From positions 1 through 44,728 of the forward strand of contig JAJFGF010000017.1 of the NCBI GenBank assembly GCA_021776245.1: DNA of 44,728 nucleotides. Direction: 5' to 3'. Of the stretch, positions 32,919 through 41,693 are shown in pieces (the first letter of the stretch is position 1; the number at the start of each line of letters is the position of its first letter). A model generated the notes under the pieces. That model did no database searches. It was not told where the DNA came from and worked only from the letters and a program-made list of their open reading frames with translations. This DNA is from Hyphococcus sp. GTDB lineage: Bacteria > Pseudomonadota > Alphaproteobacteria > Caulobacterales > Parvularculaceae. Made by a program: the position numbers and the translations under genes.

Positions 32919-33089
32919 AACGAGTCATTGCGGGTTTGCTTCGCAATAACGATTGTAATTGAACGGCGCCCATTATCAGCATACGGCGATACTGACGGAA
33001 AACAGCAGACAGCTTCGAATAAGCGTCTCTATTCTTCCAGCGCTATGGCCCGATAGTGTGCCGGAAAACCGTCACTGGCTGCCAGCGCG

Positions 33090-33569
33090 CTACGCATCAC
33101 CAAGGGAGATCAATGCTCGACAAGCTAATATTTCCATGGGCATCAAGTCCGGTGAAAAAAATGTACGCCTCGCTTCGGCAGAAAACAGCCTCTCTTTTGA
33201 GTAGTATGTAAGAGGAAAATCGCGTTGGCCAAATTCGGATTGGATAAATTTGTTTACAACATCAACTAAAGATCGCTTCTGATCGAGCTCACCCAGAAAA
33301 CTGTCGATGACAATCAGATAGAACTGCGTGATCGTCTCATGATATCCGCTATATTCTGAGTTCACTACACCTGTGGCAATGTTGTAAGCCTTGATGATTC
33401 CCGGAAGTTCCTTGGGCAAATCTAATTCAGGTCGCTCGAGTTGCAGATATATCGTCGCGGCGCAGTGCGCCACATGCGTCCATTCCTGTTTCGGCAAAGA
33501 GCGGTTAAGTAGTCCATTGCCGATTCGCCGAATTTCGGCATCCGATTTGAACTTTAGTATCATTTTCAT
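33090..33569 (-). CDS. Conserved hypothetical protein, last gene of the nitrogen block
   Basis: The product has 159 residues. It carries a motif set (QEWTHVAHCAATIYLQL, then YNIATGVVNS and SGYHETITQFYL) found in a widespread family of uncharacterised bacterial proteins with conserved histidines. These are often read as possible metal or nucleotide ligands, but no reaction is known. The start ATG 33569 has AAGGAAG nine bases upstream. It begins 32 bp after the glutaminase stop and is probably cotranscribed with glsA. Confidence 0.7.
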   Translation of the reverse strand: MKMILKFKSDAEIRRIGNGLLNRSLPKQEWTHVAHCAATIYLQLERPELDLPKELPGIIKAYNIATGVVNSEYSGYHETITQFYLIVIDSFLGELDQKRSLVDVVNKFIQSEFGQRDFPLTYYSKERLFSAEARRTFFSPDLMPMEILACRALISLGDA

Positions 33570-33601
33570 GGTGACCGCTTCCTTTCTTCGCGCGATGCCG
33601 C

Positions 33602-35257
33602 CTAAGTGGCCGCGCATAAGCCGGCTCGCCGTGCCCTCAATCTCTTTTCAACGTCAGGGTGTCGGTGACGCTTGGCATCATCGATAGGGGTTGCGCCCCA
33701 ACGATCCTTCGCCGTGGGCTCAGCTTGCCTCAACAACAAATAATCAACAGCTTCCAATCTTCCCTCCGCTGCCGCCAGGTGCAACGGCGTTCTGCCGTCA
33801 TAATCGGCGGCGTTAACTTCAGCGCCATGAGCCACAAGTCTCGATATCTCATTGATATCGCCGAGGCTGGCGGCGTTGATTAACTGGTAGGTCTGATCGC
33901 TGCGCTGTTGCGCCTCTCTTTTTGTCGGGTCTTTTTTCGTGGCGTGGTTCGAAATGTTGTCATAATTATGGAAGCTAAACCGTTCGACCAGCTTGCGGCA
34001 AAACTCTACGCCGCGCACGCTGTTGCCGAGCTCGTCGAGACGCGGCGACCAGATTGCAAAACCCATGACTTGCGGGATCACCACCATCAGCGCGCCCGAA
34101 ACGCCTGATTTCGCCGGCAGTCCGATGGTGAAAGCAAACTCGCCTGAAAAATCATACATGCCGCATGAATACATCAGCGACAGGCAATTCTTGACCGTGT
34201 CGTTTGAAAAGATGCGCTCATTTGTCATCGGGCAAACACCTGAATTTGCCAGCGTCGCCGCGACGACCGACATCTGCCGCGCCGTGACTTCAATGGAACA
34301 AGCCTGAAAATAAAAATCCAAAGCCTCAAGCATGTTGGTGTTTTTCGGAAAGGCGCGTTTTTCCTGCATGAAATAGGCAAGCGCGAAATTGCGGTCGGCA
34401 GTGGCTTTTTCAGACAGGAATACAGAATTGTTAAAACCGGGCGGGCTTCCCCCGCTTAACTTCGTCCAAATCTGCACGACATGATCGAAGCGATCGGCGA
34501 GCGGCATTTCCGGGTCAATCATAGAACATGACATGATCGCGCCAGCATTGATCATCGGATTATGCGGTAGGCCTTTTGGGTTGAGGGCAAGCTCGTTAAA
34601 TCCTCGCCCGCTTGGTTCGCGTCCGACATGCCCGTGAACAAACTCTTCGCCATGCTGTTCCAGCGCCATCGCATAATTGACCGGCTTGCATGATGACTGA
34701 ACGCAATAAGGCGTATCAAAGTCGCCATAGGCGGCGCGTTGACCATCTGTAGTCGTGATGGCGACAGCGAATTGCTCAGGATCGATGCGTGCTAGCTGCG
34801 GGATATAATCTGCGACCGCTCCGTCTTTCACTTGCATACATTCATCGAAGATGTTGTTTATCTCGCCGGTGAACGCTGAAAATTGTGGGACGATATACCG
34901 GTCTTTAACAGCGCATTCGATCAACGAAAAATTCGCGTCAAAAATATCCGCAATCTGAGCCAGTGTGACCGGACCAGTATGCGAGTTTAATTTTAGGATG
35001 GAATGGCGAATTCTTGGGTCATCGATCAAAATGCCATTTTTCTTGAGCGTATCTATGATGGCCTGCGCGGAAACAACGCCGGCATTGCGCCGGTCTAGCG
35101 CCCGAAAAACCTTTTCGATTTGTTCTTTCGGTTCCGCGGCGTTAACGCCCGGCGCCGACTTAACCGTTTGATTGGGCGCGCGGCTTTTGCGTTTTGTGGA
35201 TTGCAGCGGCGGACAGTTTTTTTTGTTAGTTGCACGAATGGCCTGGGGGGCAGTCAT
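33602..35257 (-). CDS. glsA: Glutaminase with EF-hand-like N-terminus and ankyrin C-terminus
   Basis: The 551-residue protein hydrolyses glutamine to glutamate and ammonia. Residues about 45-120 form an EF-hand-like module (RALDRRNAGVVSAQAIIDTL), as in animal GLS. The catalytic beta-lactamase-like domain covers about 130-440. It includes the SSCK active-site motif with the nucleophilic serine and lysine, then NPMINAGAI, where the conserved Asn lies. Two ankyrin units follow from about residue 465 (GDINEISRLVAHGAEVNAADYDG and GRTPLHLAAAEGRLEAVDYLLL). E. coli GlsA has only about 310 residues and neither extension. The gene lies 70 bp after amt and probably belongs to the glnII-amt transcript. 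Confidence 0.92.
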   Translation of the reverse strand: MTAPQAIRATNKKNCPPLQSTKRKSRAPNQTVKSAPGVNAAEPKEQIEKVFRALDRRNAGVVSAQAIIDTLKKNGILIDDPRIRHSILKLNSHTGPVTLAQIADIFDANFSLIECAVKDRYIVPQFSAFTGEINNIFDECMQVKDGAVADYIPQLARIDPEQFAVAITTTDGQRAAYGDFDTPYCVQSSCKPVNYAMALEQHGEEFVHGHVGREPSGRGFNELALNPKGLPHNPMINAGAIMSCSMIDPEMPLADRFDHVVQIWTKLSGGSPPGFNNSVFLSEKATADRNFALAYFMQEKRAFPKNTNMLEALDFYFQACSIEVTARQMSVVAATLANSGVCPMTNERIFSNDTVKNCLSLMYSCGMYDFSGEFAFTIGLPAKSGVSGALMVVIPQVMGFAIWSPRLDELGNSVRGVEFCRKLVERFSFHNYDNISNHATKKDPTKREAQQRSDQTYQLINAASLGDINEISRLVAHGAEVNAADYDGRTPLHLAAAEGRLEAVDYLLLRQAEPTAKDRWGATPIDDAKRHRHPDVEKRLRARRAGLCAAT

Positions 35258-35286
35258 AAATCACCTTTGTAAATTGTTGGCAGAAT

Positions 35287-35316
35287 GAAGGCGCGCATGA
35301 ATTACCGCGCGCCTTC
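35287..35316. repeat. Perfect 10-bp hairpin between amt and glsA
   Basis: GAAGGCGCGC at 35287-35296 and GCGCGCCTTC at 35307-35316 enclose a ten-base loop. On the minus strand no T-run follows, so it may be a processing or pausing stem inside the operon rather than a terminator. Confidence 0.5.
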
Positions 35317-35327
35317 AAAAAACTGGG

Positions 35328-36668
35328 CTATGCGGAGGCTTGCGCGAGGGTCGCGAGGGAATTGGGCTCGTCCATGCCAAGATTATAAGCGCGCACGCCC
35401 ATTTCCGAGATGTCGCCGCCCTTGTCTTCCGCAAACGAGCGAAGGCGAATACCAATTGTTACGCGCATCAGCAGCCAGATGCCGAAACTCGCGGAAAAGA
35501 CAAATGCGCCAACAGCGATGACGCCGGTCAATTGTATCCACACCGATGCCGCTTCATTTGAAAAACTGGCAATCACCGTTCCCCAAATACCTGCGACGAG
35601 GTGGACGGGAATAGCGCCCACCACATCATCGATGCGAAACCTTTCAAGCAGGCGCGCGCCGGCAATCATCACGAGGCCGCCGCTAGCGCCAATCAAGACG
35701 GCGCCGCTAATCGACGGCGCAGCGGGTTCCGCCGTGATCGTGACCAGACCTGCCAGCGCGCCGTTGAGCGTGAGAACGAGGTCGGGTTTGCCGCGAATAA
35801 TGCGCGTGGCGATCAGCGCGACAATAACGCCGCCAGCCGCCGCTGCATTTGTGTTGGCGAATATATTGGCGACAGCAATTGCGTCTTCAGCTGACGAAAA
35901 GGAAAGCTGCGAACCGCCATTAAAACCAAACCAGCCAAACCATAAAATCATAGCGCCAAGGGCGACTTGCGGCGCGGAGGCGCCGGGTATTTGCTTTGCG
36001 GTTCCGTCGGGGTCAAAGCGGCCGCGGCGCGGGCCCAGCAAGATAGCGCCGGCAAGCGCCGCCCATCCGCCAACTGAGTGAACGATCGTTGAGCCGGCGA
36101 AATCGGAAAACCCCATTCCGGCCAGCCATCCGCCGCCCCATGTCCAGCAACCCACGATTGGATACACCAATCCTGTGAGTAATGCGGAAAACAAGAGAAA
36201 CGGAAACAGTTTAATCCGCTCAGCCAGCGCGCCGGAAACAATCGACGCCGCGGTGGCGACAAACACCATTTGGAAAAACCAGAATGAGTTTGATGCATAT
36301 CCTCGCGCAAAGTCACCTGCTTGCGCTGCAGTATCATTTTGCGTCCAGATTGAAAGCTTGCCGAGAACGCCGCCGGCCTCGCCGGAAAACATCAGATTAT
36401 ATCCCACCAGGCAAAACATAACGCCCGCGATCGCGTAAAGGCTGATATTTTTCGTCAGGATGACAGCAACCGATTTTGCTCTGACCGAGCCGGCCTCAAG
36501 CATTGTAAAGCCTGCAGCCATAAACATGACGAGAGCGCCACAGACGAGAAGAAATAGTGAGTTCAGTACAAAATGCGTATCGCTTGCAGGGAGATCACTT
36601 GCGGATGAGGGCGTTGGCGTCAGTGTTATGACAGCCGCCGCGATGAGTGTGCTTGAGATGGTACTCAT
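35328..36668 (-). CDS. amt: Ammonium transporter Amt
   Basis: The 446-residue product begins with a signal-peptide-like stretch (MSTISSTLIAAAVITLTPTPSSA) followed by about eleven membrane helices. Family signatures are clear: MLEAGSVRAKS in the first core helix, WFGFNGGSQLS, and ATRIIRGKPDLVL. AmtB proteins conduct ammonium into the cell as trimers and are gated by GlnK. No glnK gene adjoins it here. The long upstream frame to 37076 overlaps glnII and is not used. The start at 36668 lies 61 bp after the glnII stop, and a hairpin (36692-36721) occupies the gap. Confidence 0.92.
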   Translation of the reverse strand: MSTISSTLIAAAVITLTPTPSSASDLPASDTHFVLNSLFLLVCGALVMFMAAGFTMLEAGSVRAKSVAVILTKNISLYAIAGVMFCLVGYNLMFSGEAGGVLGKLSIWTQNDTAAQAGDFARGYASNSFWFFQMVFVATAASIVSGALAERIKLFPFLLFSALLTGLVYPIVGCWTWGGGWLAGMGFSDFAGSTIVHSVGGWAALAGAILLGPRRGRFDPDGTAKQIPGASAPQVALGAMILWFGWFGFNGGSQLSFSSAEDAIAVANIFANTNAAAAGGVIVALIATRIIRGKPDLVLTLNGALAGLVTITAEPAAPSISGAVLIGASGGLVMIAGARLLERFRIDDVVGAIPVHLVAGIWGTVIASFSNEAASVWIQLTGVIAVGAFVFSASFGIWLLMRVTIGIRLRSFAEDKGGDISEMGVRAYNLGMDEPNSLATLAQASA

Positions 36669-36691
36669 GATGAAGCCCTTTTTTTGAATGT

Positions 36692-36721
36692 CTGGCGCAC
36701 CCCAATAGCGGAGCGCGCCAG
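36692..36721. repeat. Hairpin between glnII and amt
   Basis: CTGGCGC at 36692-36698 and GCGCCAG at 36715-36721 form a 7-bp stem in the 61-bp gap. It may partly terminate or stabilise the glnII message. Confidence 0.4.
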
Positions 36722-36729
36722 GCCGGGTT

Positions 36730-37830
36730 TTATGCAGCGGCTTTTGATGCAGACGCGTTGTCTGATTGTGACGGCAAAAGTACGCTGTCATCGACTTTGC
36801 AAACCGTCGCGGCGATGCGGGCTGCGACCAGATATGGATCTGAGTTTGCGCCGGGGCGGCGGTCTTCAAAGTAACCGCTGCCTTTCTGTTCGACTGGCAG
36901 GGGGATCCTGATAGAGGCGCCCCGGTCTGCGGTGCCAGACCTAAACTCACTGATCGAACATGTTTCATGTTCGCCGGTGAGCCGTTCGGCCAGGCCATAG
37001 CCGTAAAGCGCGATATGTTCATCATGCTTTTGCTCAAGGCGATGAACGGCCTGGAAAATCTCTGCAAGTCCGCCATTGGCTGCGCGTGTGCGGTTGGTTG
37101 AGAAATTCGTGTGCATGCCGGCGCCGTTCCAGTCGCCTTTCATTGGCTTGTTGTCGATGGACACACGAACGCCGTGCTCTTCAGCGATACGGTGAAGCAG
37201 CCAACGCGCGATCCACATGTGGTCAGAGACATTTAGGAGGGAGGGATCGTCGCCTTCACTGCCACGATAGCCCATTTGAAACTCCCACTGGCCAGGCATC
37301 ACTTCTGCATTGAGCCCATAATAAAGAAGGCCTGCTGCCGAGCAGTGTTTTGCATGGTCTTCAGCGATGGTGCGTCCGAAGGATCGGTCGGCGCCGACGC
37401 TGCAATAATAGGGACCTTGGGGGCCCGGGTAACCAAACTCGGGAAACCCGAGTGGCCGGCCGTCACGGAACAACGTGTATTCCTGTTCAAATCCGGCCCA
37501 GGGTTCATGGGCTTCGGCGCCGGCGGCTAGAATTTGCCGTAACCGCGCCCGGTTATTTGTTTCGTGGGCCGAGCCATCTGCATTGAAAACCTCGCACATA
37601 ACGAGGAAATCAGATTCCGACCGCAGGGGATCGCGGACGAAAGCAACGGGTGTCAAGAGGCAATCAGATTCGGAACCCGTCGCCTGGTTGGTTGAGGAGC
37701 CGTCAAAGCTCCAGCTTGGAAAATCTTCAACGCTCGGCTGATTGTTGGATAGTTCGACAAATCGCATTTTTGAGCGAAGTTGACTGACCGGTTCCGCTCC
37801 ATCGAGCCAGATATATTCTGCAAAAGACAT
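36730..37830 (-). CDS. glnII: Glutamine synthetase type II
   Basis: The 366-residue protein joins ammonia to glutamate with ATP. The length and motifs fit the GSII class, common in rhizobia and eukaryotes: WSFDGSSTNQA near the start, GFEQEYTLF, NAEVMPGQWEFQ, KPMKGDWNGAGMHTNFST and ERLTGEHETCSI. Unlike GSI, this type is not adenylylated and is controlled mainly by transcription. AAAGG lies before ATG 37830. It heads a leftward set with amt and glsA, and a terminator-like stem and a tiny membrane peptide gene lie upstream. A second glutamine synthetase of type I is likely elsewhere in the genome, which I cannot check. Confidence 0.93.
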   Translation of the reverse strand: MSFAEYIWLDGAEPVSQLRSKMRFVELSNNQPSVEDFPSWSFDGSSTNQATGSESDCLLTPVAFVRDPLRSESDFLVMCEVFNADGSAHETNNRARLRQILAAGAEAHEPWAGFEQEYTLFRDGRPLGFPEFGYPGPQGPYYCSVGADRSFGRTIAEDHAKHCSAAGLLYYGLNAEVMPGQWEFQMGYRGSEGDDPSLLNVSDHMWIARWLLHRIAEEHGVRVSIDNKPMKGDWNGAGMHTNFSTNRTRAANGGLAEIFQAVHRLEQKHDEHIALYGYGLAERLTGEHETCSISEFRSGTADRGASIRIPLPVEQKGSGYFEDRRPGANSDPYLVAARIAATVCKVDDSVLLPSQSDNASASKAAA

Positions 37831-37905
37831 GAGTTAGACCTTTCCTGTATGCGGCGTTGAGGGCCGCATTTTTGATTTACGTTTCTCGGGGTTGATTTTG
37901 GAAAA

Positions 37906-37944
37906 GATAGCCGCCGGGCCGGGGGAGAGGCGCCGGCGGCTATC
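37906..37944 (-). terminator. Terminator or attenuator stem upstream of glnII
   Basis: GATAGCCGCCGG and CCGGCGGCTATC form a perfect 12-bp stem with a 15-base loop. On the minus strand it is followed by CTTTTCC. It lies 13 bp after the small ORF and 76 bp before glnII, so it can terminate the peptide transcript or control read-through into glnII. Confidence 0.6.
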
Positions 37945-37956
37945 TCCTAAGCGACG

Positions 37957-38049
37957 TCACACCACAATCGATGAAACGCCGAGCGCTACACACGAAATCG
38001 CCGCTACGAACAGCAGGACCTCGACGAAGAAGTAATTATTCTTGCTCAT
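37957..38049 (-). CDS. 30-residue single-pass membrane peptide upstream of glnII
   Basis: The ORF encodes 30 residues: MSKNNYFFVE, a hydrophobic stretch of about 20 residues including VLLFVAAIS and VALGVSSIVV, then a stop at the membrane edge. AAGGAG stands seven bases before the ATG, the best ribosome binding site in this region. A strong hairpin follows the stop directly. I do not recognise the family. Position suggests a link to glutamine or ammonium metabolism, for example a small partner of Amt or a leader peptide. Both are inferences. Confidence 0.6.
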   Translation of the reverse strand: MSKNNYFFVEVLLFVAAISCVALGVSSIVV

Positions 38050-38367
38050 TTTCGTTCTCCTTATTATGTCCCGCACCAATGGGTTGCTTCGGTTTTGTTG
38101 CGCTGCCTCTGCAAAAGCGATCGGTCAGGATTACTAAGTCGCATTTGGCAAACGCACCGTGGCGCGTCGCGGCGGAAAATTGCGGAAAACGGTCTCGGGA
38201 TCATGAGAATGCGCTGATTTGTTTATGAGCTTCATTCATGAAGGCGCGTGCTGCGCCGCAACATGGCGCGAATTGTGGGCTCGAGCCGATCACCAAAAAC
38301 CTCAAAAGCGAGTTATGAGCGAGTTATGAGGCTGGGAAACGCGTAGAATTCTTGGTATTTTTGAATC
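38050..38367. other. Intergenic control region between the nitrogen block and the CadC-like gene
   Basis: GCACC-AATG-GGTTGC near 38071-38085 is a weak match to NtrC-type inverted sites and would lie upstream of the peptide-glnII transcript. No sigma54 -24/-12 promoter is visible. The right end holds the 11-bp tandem repeat listed separately. No gene is seen. Confidence 0.35.
38308..38329 (+). promoter_or_regulatory. Tandem 11-bp direct repeat before the CadC-like gene
   Basis: GCGAGTTATGA occurs twice in a row at 38308-38318 and 38319-38329, ending 38 bp before the start codon. OmpR-type winged helices bind direct repeats spaced one helical turn apart, so this is a plausible autoregulatory site. 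Confidence 0.5.
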
Positions 38368-40386
38368 ATGGGCGACAATTCGAATAATGATGGCGACATC
38401 GGCTATCTGGTCGCGCCTCCACTTAAGGTGGATGTCGTCGAGGGCCGCATTTGGCTTGACGATGAAGCCAAGCATGTAGGCCAAAAGGCGTTTCGCCTGT
38501 TATGCGCCTTAATGCAGCGCCCGGAGAAGCTCTGGACCAAGGACGAACTGATTGAAATCGTCTGGGACGGCCGCTCGGTGACGGACGCGGTTCTGACGAC
38601 TGCGATGAAGGAACTCCGCAAAGCTTTGGCCGAGCCCGCGCGCAATCCGCAATTTATTGAAACTGTGCATGGGCGCGGCTACCGGTTTTTGCTGCCGGTC
38701 AAAGCAATTCCAGCGCAAGGCGCCGAACAACAGGGATTGTCCCATACTGATCGGGAGGCAGCATCAGACGTTGAAACCGCCTTTGCGGCCAAAGCTGAAA
38801 ACAGCGGTCGCGCAGTGAGATCACGTCCGACTCCAATTGGGCAGATGGTTGTTGGGATTACGCTGCTTTTTGCTTTGGCGGTAATGCTGCTTTTCAGTAT
38901 GAGAGATTCTCTTGAAACTGGCGATGGTGAGGCGGTCGATGTGACCTACAATGGCGGCGCGACGCCCAACCAGCTCGACCCAAGATCCATCGCGGTTTTG
39001 CCTTTTGAGGATCTGTCCGGTGAAACCGCCGAAGCATGGTTTGTCGGCGGATTAACCGAAGAATTGAGCTCTACTCTTGCAAAGGCGCCTGGACTTCGAG
39101 TCATCGTTGGAAAGGAATCAAATCAGGATGTCCGGACGCTGAATGCGGCCCACATTCTTGAAGGATCAGTGAGGCGCAGCGAAAGCCGGGTCCGAATAAC
39201 CGCGCGTTTAGTTCGCGCCAGTGACCGGCAAAGTGTCTGGTCGCAATCTTATGATCGCACAAATGCTGAGATTATTGGCATTCAGGAAGATATCGCCCTC
39301 CAGATAGCCCAATCACTTCGCGTTGTTATGGAGCCCGGCCGCCTTGAACAAATGGTGGAGGCGGGAACGCGATCGGTTGAAGCCTATGAAGCTCTGCTCG
39401 CAGGCCACCATTATCTCAGGCAACAATATATCACAGGAAAACCTGAATACCGGCGGCGATCATATGAGGAATATGAACGTGCAAGAGCGCTGGACCCCAA
39501 TTTTTCCGAAGCCCATTGGCAGGCGGCGCGATACTGGTTTGAAAGATCGACTTATATATTTCCGCCGGGTGAAGAAGAGTCTATTCTCGCGACGCAGGAA
39601 GCGTCCCAGCGGTTTGAAGACCGCATCAATGCAGCGATCGAATCCGCTGCGGATGAAATTGCCGCGCAGCTTTATACGGCGACATTTTATGCCCATCGAC
39701 TGGAATATCGGACCGCTCACCGACTTCTGGGCAACTATGTGCAGCAGCGCCCACGAGATGCATACGCCTGGGTATTGAGGTTGCGTGTCGCCGCCTATGT
39801 TGGAGAATATGAAGTCGCACGCGCCGCTGCCCGGGAACTTGCAGCACTGGCGGACCAAACCTCACTATATTTTACGCGCACAATTCCAAACTTGATGTGG
39901 GCGTGGGATTTTGAAATGGCGGAACAACAGGCGTGGCGGTCGCTGGAACTGGCGCCGGAAAATGCATTTGTTCAATATCACGCGCATCGCGCGCTCCTTT
40001 GGGTCGGCAAAAACGACGAGGCGAAAAAACTCCTGCCGCAGATTGCCGCAGGCGAACTAGCCGCTCACAACAAAAAACTCGCAGCAATGCGCCAAGCGTG
40101 CGCCGAAGGCAATCAGGATGAGGCGGAGTTTTTAGCGACGGAAATACGAAATCTTACACCGCCAAGAGTCGCCGCAAACTGGTTGGCCGAAATGCTTTTG
40201 GGACGGTCCGAAAACGCAAATGCTGTGCTCGATCCCTATGACGCTGAAGGAAGTTTGCATCAGCTCGCGCCTTTTTTGATTTACCCGCATTTTGATAGCA
40301 CTGCTTTTGCAACGCTCTCAAGCAAATTGACGGCGGAAGATATTGATCGGCCTACGCCTTTGCCCCTTCCCTATACATGCTCGTGA
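38368..40386 (+). CDS. CadC-like membrane regulator: winged helix, TM segment, TolB-like domain, TPR
   Basis: The 672-residue protein starts with an OmpR/CadC-type winged helix (about residues 15-112, ending GRGYRFLLPV). One transmembrane segment follows near 157-178. The external part begins with SIAVLPFEDLSGETAEAWFVGGLTEEL near 210, the N-terminal TolB-like or FlgO-like strand-helix unit found in many such regulators. TPR-like helices with Ala/Leu/Tyr patterns fill the rest. It should bind DNA while sensing a periplasmic or envelope cue; the signal and targets are unknown. A tandem repeat just upstream may be its own operator. Confidence 0.85.
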   Translation: MGDNSNNDGDIGYLVAPPLKVDVVEGRIWLDDEAKHVGQKAFRLLCALMQRPEKLWTKDELIEIVWDGRSVTDAVLTTAMKELRKALAEPARNPQFIETVHGRGYRFLLPVKAIPAQGAEQQGLSHTDREAASDVETAFAAKAENSGRAVRSRPTPIGQMVVGITLLFALAVMLLFSMRDSLETGDGEAVDVTYNGGATPNQLDPRSIAVLPFEDLSGETAEAWFVGGLTEELSSTLAKAPGLRVIVGKESNQDVRTLNAAHILEGSVRRSESRVRITARLVRASDRQSVWSQSYDRTNAEIIGIQEDIALQIAQSLRVVMEPGRLEQMVEAGTRSVEAYEALLAGHHYLRQQYITGKPEYRRRSYEEYERARALDPNFSEAHWQAARYWFERSTYIFPPGEEESILATQEASQRFEDRINAAIESAADEIAAQLYTATFYAHRLEYRTAHRLLGNYVQQRPRDAYAWVLRLRVAAYVGEYEVARAAARELAALADQTSLYFTRTIPNLMWAWDFEMAEQQAWRSLELAPENAFVQYHAHRALLWVGKNDEAKKLLPQIAAGELAAHNKKLAAMRQACAEGNQDEAEFLATEIRNLTPPRVAANWLAEMLLGRSENANAVLDPYDAEGSLHQLAPFLIYPHFDSTAFATLSSKLTAEDIDRPTPLPLPYTCS

Positions 40387-40472
40387 GTGAATGACGATGC
40401 GCCTGACGCCCCGGAAAATTGAGGTTTTCGGCGCTCTGCACACAAGCATTGACGCCTTGCACGCCATGGCCG

Positions 40473-41375
40473 CTACTCAGCGAGCGGCCAGAAAACTTCG
40501 GTCTTCCAGTCAGCGACATCAGGATATTCCGCGGGGTCGGTTACGTAGGACTCCCAGGGGGCGCCGTCGCATCGATAGCCGTTGTCTTCTATCCACTTCG
40601 CGATCGCCGCGTTTGTTTCCGGTAATTGCTCATAGGCGCCCGAATGAACCGCAAACGCCGCAGGGCCGGCCTTCAAAAATCCGGCTTCGATCTCGCCGCC
40701 GCCTGGCGCCGGCTCGGCCATGGGTATCGCGCAATCAATCGTCCACAGCCCGGCGCCAGTCGAAACATATCGCGCAAGCGGCTGGCCGGCCATGGCGAGC
40801 CCCGCTTTCATGGCATGGCCGAATATTTTGGGAAAGCATTCCGCATATAATGGCTGAAGCTCTGTGCGAACTATGCGGCGCTGGATATACAAGATCGGTT
40901 GCGCCTCGACGTCTTTGCGGATGATGGCCGACATTGGCATCTTTTGTCTCCCGGATGGTTCTATCGATGGAACATAAAACTGGCGGATGCAGGGACCGAC
41001 CTTGCGCACCAGATTTCGATGAGTTGCGCGTTCGGACTTCGGCATCCCTGCGAATGCTTCGGCGCGATAATGTGTCGGCGAGCATCCATATTTGCGCCTG
41101 AAGGCGCGGACGAAAACTTCATGACTTTTAAACCCCGCAAGCAAAGCAATTGAAAGCACAGACGCGTCATCCGCCGACAACAGCGCGGCAGCGCTTTCAA
41201 GACGCAGGCGCAAAACATATTGTTTGGGCGTTTCGCCCATGAACCGTCGAAAACGGCGATGCAGATGAAATTTTGACCAGCCAATCTTTCCCGACAGCAC
41301 ATCAAGCGATTGATCGAATTCGAGCTCTCCCAGTACATCGCCGAGCAGGCGATAGATGTCTTGCTTTTGCGCCAT
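40473..41375 (-). CDS. AraC-family regulator with GyrI-like effector domain
   Basis: The 300-residue product begins with the AraC double helix-turn-helix (about residues 8-110: IGWSKFHLHRRFRRF, then ALLAGFKSHEVFVRAFRRKYG). From about 140 it carries a GyrI-like small-molecule-binding domain (QPILYIQRRIVRTEL, FAVHSGAYEQLPET and the C-terminal DPAEYPDVADWKTEVFWPL). Such two-part regulators, like Rob and SoxS relatives, respond to hydrophobic compounds and control efflux or detoxification. The ligand is unknown. The upstream ATG at 41375 has no close competitor. It points away from the permease remnant. Confidence 0.85.
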   Translation of the reverse strand: MAQKQDIYRLLGDVLGELEFDQSLDVLSGKIGWSKFHLHRRFRRFMGETPKQYVLRLRLESAAALLSADDASVLSIALLAGFKSHEVFVRAFRRKYGCSPTHYRAEAFAGMPKSERATHRNLVRKVGPCIRQFYVPSIEPSGRQKMPMSAIIRKDVEAQPILYIQRRIVRTELQPLYAECFPKIFGHAMKAGLAMAGQPLARYVSTGAGLWTIDCAIPMAEPAPGGGEIEAGFLKAGPAAFAVHSGAYEQLPETNAAIAKWIEDNGYRCDGAPWESYVTDPAEYPDVADWKTEVFWPLAE

Positions 41376-41693
41376 AGGCGCAAATTCATACCCTGTTTCC
41401 AGAGGCGGTTCTTGATGTTTCTTGCTCAGCCGGAAAGGAAGCGCCGTGCAACGGTTTCAGGCGTTTGACATCGCGTCGTCAGGGATGGGTTTTGCGAAAT
41501 CTCGAAAAGCCGCGCCGGTAATTCCAGATGCGGTCTCCCCCGGGCGGCGAATGCCGGAAGGGCTTTGCCGCATTGCACAACCGCGCGGGGCTCGCTAGAT
41601 TTACCGGGGACCAATAATCGGTGTATTTTGGACGACACATCCGAGCTTTTGAAATCGCTTCAGATTGACCGAAGCGCTCGCGACGCCTCCAGC

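Noticed and set aside
35410-36081. Plus-strand ORF of 223 codons
   Set aside because: It is the opposite strand of amt and is low-complexity Ala/Pro/Thr sequence typical of shadow frames.
36669-37076. Extended N-terminus for Amt (136 extra codons)
   Set aside because: The extension lies inside glnII in another frame and has no export or membrane character; the start at 36668 leads straight into the signal-like segment.
38071-38085. Possible NtrC-type operator before the glnII block
   Set aside because: The arms match poorly and no sigma54 promoter is visible, so it is mentioned only inside the intergenic entry.
40391-40924. Plus-strand ORF of 177 codons after the CadC-like gene
   Set aside because: It is antisense to the AraC/GyrI gene and is Arg/Ser-rich.
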